18,110 nucleotides of DNA from Phycisphaerales bacterium UBA854. GTDB lineage: Bacteria; Planctomycetota; Phycisphaerae; Phycisphaerales; SM1A02. Shown here in pieces: positions 14,095-18,110 of the stretch. The position numbers and the translations under genes were made by a program. Within the stretch, counting starts at the first letter, position 1. Each line of letters begins with the position of its first letter. Location: NCBI GenBank assembly GCA_002295885.1, contig DBGM01000043.1:1-18110 (forward strand), written 5' to 3'. The notes under the pieces are model-generated. The model was not told the DNA's origin. It did no database searches and saw only the letters and a program-made list of their open reading frames with translations.

Positions 14095-17000
14095 ATGCAG
14101 GACGAACGATATCCACACCGACTGGCCGAACTCGTGGCATCGCTGCGTTCACTGATCGAGCGGTCCGCGACGACGGAGGAGGAGGTCCTGAAGACCTTCC
14201 AGCGGAGCACCGCCGGGGCGGACCGGCAGCGGGAAACACAGCGGGAGGAGCTGGCCGTTCAGACCGCATCCCGGCTGGAGGAGCACGTCCGCCAGCACGA
14301 GGTCGCCGTGGCCTCGATCGACGCCCAGCGGACCGAGCGAATCGACCACGCCGCCCGACAGTACGAGGACCGCAAGGAGGAGATCGAGGCGGAGGCCCTT
14401 CGCATGCGCAAGGAGGCCCGCGCCGGTCTCCAGGAACAGGAATGGCTCGCGGAAAGCGTCTTCGAAGCCGTGGGCAGCGAACCCCAGAAGCGGCTGCAGC
14501 TCACCAACAAGGAACTCGAACGCGCGGAAGAACGGGTCGCATCCCTGCTCGAACGATCCGAAGCCTTCCGTCTGCGCTGCAAGCAACCGGTAACCAGACC
14601 GTCCGAACATCCACTGGACTCCGAGGTCGATCCGGATCCCGACGCGGCCCTGCAGACGCTCCGTACCGAGATGGACGAGGCGGAGTCGGTCCTCGACGAA
14701 CTCCACCGGCTGATCCTCCCCCGCTTCTTCATCGGCGCGGTGCCGATCGTGCTGTGCATCCTGATCGGTCTGGTCGGCTGGGGGGTGAGCTTCTCCGTCC
14801 TGTCCCTGGACACCGCGACCGCCGTCGCCGACCGGGCGATCTCCAGCATGTGGTTCCTCGCCGCCGGACTCGTGCTGGGCACCGGTGCACTCCTGCTCCT
14901 GCGACGCGTCGCCACACGTTCGTATTCCCACCTGAGCCGGCGGTTCGCCGATGAGATCCGACAGGTCGAACACTCGATTCTCGCGATTCGAAACCGCGGG
15001 GAGGAGCAGTGCCGGACCGAGGAGGACTCGCACCGCGACCGTCGGGACCGCGAGATCCGCGAGGCCCGCGAGAACTTCGCACCCAAGATCGAACAGGTGT
15101 CCCCACGACGCGACCGGCGGCACGAGAAGCTGGATGAGAACTACCAGAGCCTCCTGAAACGCATCGAGGAGCGGCACGCCGAGAAGCATCGCGAGGAGGA
15201 GGAACACGACGCCACCGAGCGGGCCGGCATCGCGGACGAGGATGCACGCCTGCGGCAGCAACTGGAATCCTCCTGGGAGGACGCAACCAGGTCGGCCCGA
15301 CGCGAGCGGGACGAGGCGATGCAGACCCTGTGCGACGAATGGTCCAGCGGCATGGCGTCCCTTCGCAGCAGCTACGACCGGATTCGCTCCGACTTCGAAG
15401 CCTGCGGAGCCGCCCCCTGGGAGGACCCGTCATGGGCAGCGTGGACACCGGGCACCGGGTTCAACGGTCTGGTGCCCTACGGAGTCTTTCGGATCGAGCT
15501 CGAGACGATGTTCGGCCCCCTTCCGACCAGCGAAGCACTGAACTGCCCGCTCCCGGCCACCATCGAACTGCCCGCGATGCTCGATCTCCCCCGCGCCGCC
15601 TCGCTCTTCATCGAATACGGGGAACAGGGGCGGGACGATGCCATCGCCACCCTGCAGAACACCATGCTTCGCCTGCTGATGTCGCTGCCCCCCGGAAAGG
15701 CGCGGTTCACGGTGATCGATCCCGTGGGACTGGGGCAGAGCTTCGCGGGCTTCATGCACCTCGCGGACCATGACGAACTGCCGATGATCGAGAAGATCTG
15801 GACCGATCCCCGCCACATCGAGCAGCAGCTCAACGATCTCACCGAACACATGGAGAATGTCATCCAGACCTATCTCCGCAACGAATACGAAACCATCGAC
15901 GAGTACAACACCGCCGCCGGCGAGATCGCCGAGCCCTACCACTTCCTGGTGATGGCGGATCTCCCCGCGAACCTGACCGAGAACGCCGGGCAGCGACTGA
16001 CCAGCATCGCCCAGACGGGAGCCCGCTGCGGGGTCTACACATTGATGGCCTGCGATACCCGTCAGAGCTTCCCCCGCGACATCCACCGGGAGGACCTGGT
16101 CCACGCCAGTACCGTGCTGCGATTCGAGAAGGAGCACCTGGTCAACGCCGAGCCTTCGCTCCAGGATCTGCCGCTGTCGCTCGAAGCGCCCCCGGAGGAC
16201 GCGCTGCTGACCACCCTGGTCCAGGCCGCCGGCCACGCCGCCGAACGGTCCCATCGGGTGGAGGTCCCCTTCTCGGTCATCACGCCCGACGAATCGGATC
16301 TGTGGAGCCTGTCGACCGCTTCGGACCTGCGGGTCTCGATCGGCCAGTCGGGCGCCACCCGACAGCAACAACTGGTGCTCGGACGCGGAACCTCGCAGCA
16401 CGCACTCGTGGCGGGCAAGACCGGATCGGGCAAGTCGACGCTGCTGCACGTGCTAATCACGAATCTCGCGATGTGGTACAGCCCCGACGAGATCGAGTTC
16501 TACCTGGTCGACTTCAAGAAGGGTGTGGAGTTCAAGACCTACGCGGACCGCGGACTGCCCCACGCGAGGGTCATCGCGATCGAGAGCGATCGCGAGTTCG
16601 GACTGAGCGTGCTGCAGCGCATCGACCAGGAACTCAAGATCCGCGGCGACCTGTACCGCGAACTCGGAGTGCAGGACATCCGAGGGTGCCGCGAGAAACA
16701 CGACGGCCCCATGCCCAGGATCCTGCTCGTGGTGGACGAATTCCAGGAACTGTTCGTCGACGACGACAAGCTGTCCCAGGAGGCGTCGCTGCTGCTCGAC
16801 CGGATCGTGCGGCAGGGTCGCGCGTTCGGAGTCCATGCGCTGCTCGGCTCGCAGACGCTGGACGGGGCCTATTCGCTGGCCCGCAGCACCCTCGGCCAGA
16901 TGGGAGTCCGAATCGCGCTGCAGTGCACCGAGGCCGACTCCTATCTCATCCTGAGCGAGGAGAACGCCGCCGCCCGCCTGCTGACCCGGCCCGGTGAAGC

Positions 17001-17997
17001 CATCTACAACGACGCCGGAGGCAAGATCGAAGGCAACAACCCCTTCCAGGTCTGCTGGCTCGACGACGAAGTTCGCGACGAATGCCTCGACCGCATCCGG
17101 CAGCGCCACCGGGAACAGCCCACGGCCCGAAGCGAGCCGTTCGTCTTCGAAGGCAACGTGCCGGCCGACCTCGAGCGGTGCACCGAGCTCCAGCAGCAGC
17201 TCGAACGCGGCACGACGGACCGGGCACCGTTGACCATCGACGCCTGGCTGGGCGACGCCATCGCGATCAAGGCCCCCACCACCGCCAACTTCCAGACGCA
17301 CAGCGGAAGCAATCTCCTCCTCGTGGGACAACGGGAGGAGACGGTGACCGCCATGCTGGAATCCATGATGCTGGCCATGGCGACCCAGTGTCCCCACGAC
17401 GGCCTCGAACTCCATGTGCTGGACGCGCTGCCGGGCGATTCGCCGCAGCAGGGCCGGCTCGCCGCGATGACGTCGCGTCTCCCCCATGTCACGCACGCCG
17501 GCACCCACCGGGACGTCGATGAGGCCATGCAACGACTCGGGGGCCTGCTCAACGCCCGACGAAGCGCGGGCTCGACGGACGGCCCGCGCGTCATGCTCTT
17601 CACCCACGCCCTGCATCGCCTGCGGGACCTCCGCCGGCCCGAGGACGACTTCAGCTTCTCCGCTCCGGATCCGGACGCCACGGCCAGCGCGGACGCGATC
17701 TTCGCCGAGCTGCTCAAGGACGGTCCGTCCCACGGCATCCATGTGATCACCTGGGTGGACACCCTCAACAATCTCAACCGCACCCTCGACCGAAACAGCC
17801 AGCGTGAATACGAGATGCGGGTGCTCTTCCAGATGAGCGCCAACGACTCCTCCCACTTGATCGACAGCCCTGCGGCATCGGCCCTGGGAATCCAGCGGGC
17901 CCTGTTCAGCAGCGAGGATTCGGGCATCCTCGAGAAGTTCCGACCGTGGGCACTCCCCTCGGAACGGTGGCTGGACGCGACCTGCTCCCGAATCTGA
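14095..17997 (+). CDS. Membrane FtsK/SpoIIIE-type ATPase with coiled coils (EccC/EssC-like)
   Basis: This 1300-residue protein is the likely motor of the locus. Residues 20-190 are charged coiled coil; two membrane helices follow (about 211-237 and 252-270); a second coiled coil spans about 280-430. Three FtsK-like modules follow. The middle one is intact: Walker A GKTGSGKST (774-782), strand YLVDFKKG (803-810), Walker B ILLVVDE (876-882) and GVHALLGSQT (912-921). The first (about 485-680) and third (about 1050-1300) keep the matching strands (GVYTLMACDT at 646-655 and GIHVITWVDT at 1214-1223) but lack the Walker lysine and acidic pair. This resembles EccC/EssC secretion ATPases, with coiled coils where EssC has FHA domains. 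It follows the WXG100 genes. DNA translocation is a less likely alternative because no FtsK gamma domain is seen. Confidence 0.88.
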   Translation: MQDERYPHRLAELVASLRSLIERSATTEEEVLKTFQRSTAGADRQRETQREELAVQTASRLEEHVRQHEVAVASIDAQRTERIDHAARQYEDRKEEIEAEALRMRKEARAGLQEQEWLAESVFEAVGSEPQKRLQLTNKELERAEERVASLLERSEAFRLRCKQPVTRPSEHPLDSEVDPDPDAALQTLRTEMDEAESVLDELHRLILPRFFIGAVPIVLCILIGLVGWGVSFSVLSLDTATAVADRAISSMWFLAAGLVLGTGALLLLRRVATRSYSHLSRRFADEIRQVEHSILAIRNRGEEQCRTEEDSHRDRRDREIREARENFAPKIEQVSPRRDRRHEKLDENYQSLLKRIEERHAEKHREEEEHDATERAGIADEDARLRQQLESSWEDATRSARRERDEAMQTLCDEWSSGMASLRSSYDRIRSDFEACGAAPWEDPSWAAWTPGTGFNGLVPYGVFRIELETMFGPLPTSEALNCPLPATIELPAMLDLPRAASLFIEYGEQGRDDAIATLQNTMLRLLMSLPPGKARFTVIDPVGLGQSFAGFMHLADHDELPMIEKIWTDPRHIEQQLNDLTEHMENVIQTYLRNEYETIDEYNTAAGEIAEPYHFLVMADLPANLTENAGQRLTSIAQTGARCGVYTLMACDTRQSFPRDIHREDLVHASTVLRFEKEHLVNAEPSLQDLPLSLEAPPEDALLTTLVQAAGHAAERSHRVEVPFSVITPDESDLWSLSTASDLRVSIGQSGATRQQQLVLGRGTSQHALVAGKTGSGKSTLLHVLITNLAMWYSPDEIEFYLVDFKKGVEFKTYADRGLPHARVIAIESDREFGLSVLQRIDQELKIRGDLYRELGVQDIRGCREKHDGPMPRILLVVDEFQELFVDDDKLSQEASLLLDRIVRQGRAFGVHALLGSQTLDGAYSLARSTLGQMGVRIALQCTEADSYLILSEENAAARLLTRPGEAIYNDAGGKIEGNNPFQVCWLDDEVRDECLDRIRQRHREQPTARSEPFVFEGNVPADLERCTELQQQLERGTTDRAPLTIDAWLGDAIAIKAPTTANFQTHSGSNLLLVGQREETVTAMLESMMLAMATQCPHDGLELHVLDALPGDSPQQGRLAAMTSRLPHVTHAGTHRDVDEAMQRLGGLLNARRSAGSTDGPRVMLFTHALHRLRDLRRPEDDFSFSAPDPDATASADAIFAELLKDGPSHGIHVITWVDTLNNLNRTLDRNSQREYEMRVLFQMSANDSSHLIDSPAASALGIQRALFSSEDSGILEKFRPWALPSERWLDATCSRI

Positions 17998-18019
17998 GCA
18001 CGCCGGAGGCGGAAGCCGC

Positions 18020-18025
18020 TACCCT
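18020..18025 (+). promoter_or_regulatory. Candidate -10 element of the tRNA-Val gene
   Basis: TACCCT ends ten bases before the first base of the tRNA, a distance usual for a short pre-tRNA leader. The -35 is not clear. Confidence 0.3.
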
Positions 18026-18035
18026 ACGCACAGCC

Positions 18036-18109
<74 letters not shown>

Positions 18110-18110
18110 T

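Noticed and set aside
16453..17856. A 467-codon open frame on the minus strand opposite the ATPase gene.
   Set aside because: The plus strand here encodes the Walker motifs and the third FtsK module; the minus frame has no recognisable domain.

Overview
The window is a GC-rich, densely coded bacterial chromosome segment with 16 protein genes and one tRNA. All are on the + strand except a partial glyA at the left edge, and no gene-free stretch exceeds about 125 bases. A b6-type quinol oxidase fused to cytochrome c, followed by a WXG100 protein and a coiled-coil FtsK/SpoIIIE ATPase, suggests a planctomycete, perhaps Phycisphaerae-like. This is inferred from family content; no rRNA or species marker is present.

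Left edge (1-2249): the N-terminus of glyA (minus strand) diverges from a two-gene unit, an Ogt-type O6-alkylguanine-DNA alkyltransferase and a UDP-glucose dehydrogenase, which overlap by 10 bases.

Respiratory block (2371-12930): coxB-coxA-coxC encode an A1-type aa3 core whose subunit II carries CuA and a fused cytochrome c. They are followed by a six-helix subunit-IV-like membrane protein, a di-heme cytochrome c lipoprotein, a Rieske protein, and a cytochrome b that joins b6, subunit IV and cytochrome c in one chain and has the Cys that binds the extra heme cn in b6f-type enzymes. Spacings of -4 to 25 bases indicate one operon for a quinol:cytochrome c:O2 chain with four c-type hemes on three chains. 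Next come a fusion of a CtaG (caa3-type assembly) domain to a NapH/CcoG-like polyferredoxin domain, a FixH/YtkA-like anchored protein, and a small membrane-anchored bactofilin-like protein. The first two probably serve copper delivery or assembly of the oxidase.

Type VII-secretion-like block (12967-17997): a 90-residue WXG100 protein, a 202-residue helical protein, a 70-residue helical protein with a WXG100-like turn, and a 1300-residue membrane ATPase. The ATPase has coiled coils on both sides of a two-helix membrane hairpin, then three FtsK-like modules of which only the middle keeps Walker A and B. No EccB/D/E, mycosin, EsaA/EssA/EssB, YukD or FHA domain is visible. This is the most unusual system in the window.

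Right edge: a complete tRNA-Val(UAC) without encoded CCA. Three genes (glyA, ogt and the CtaG fusion) have a -10-like hexamer ending exactly six bases before the ATG, which suggests leaderless transcripts.
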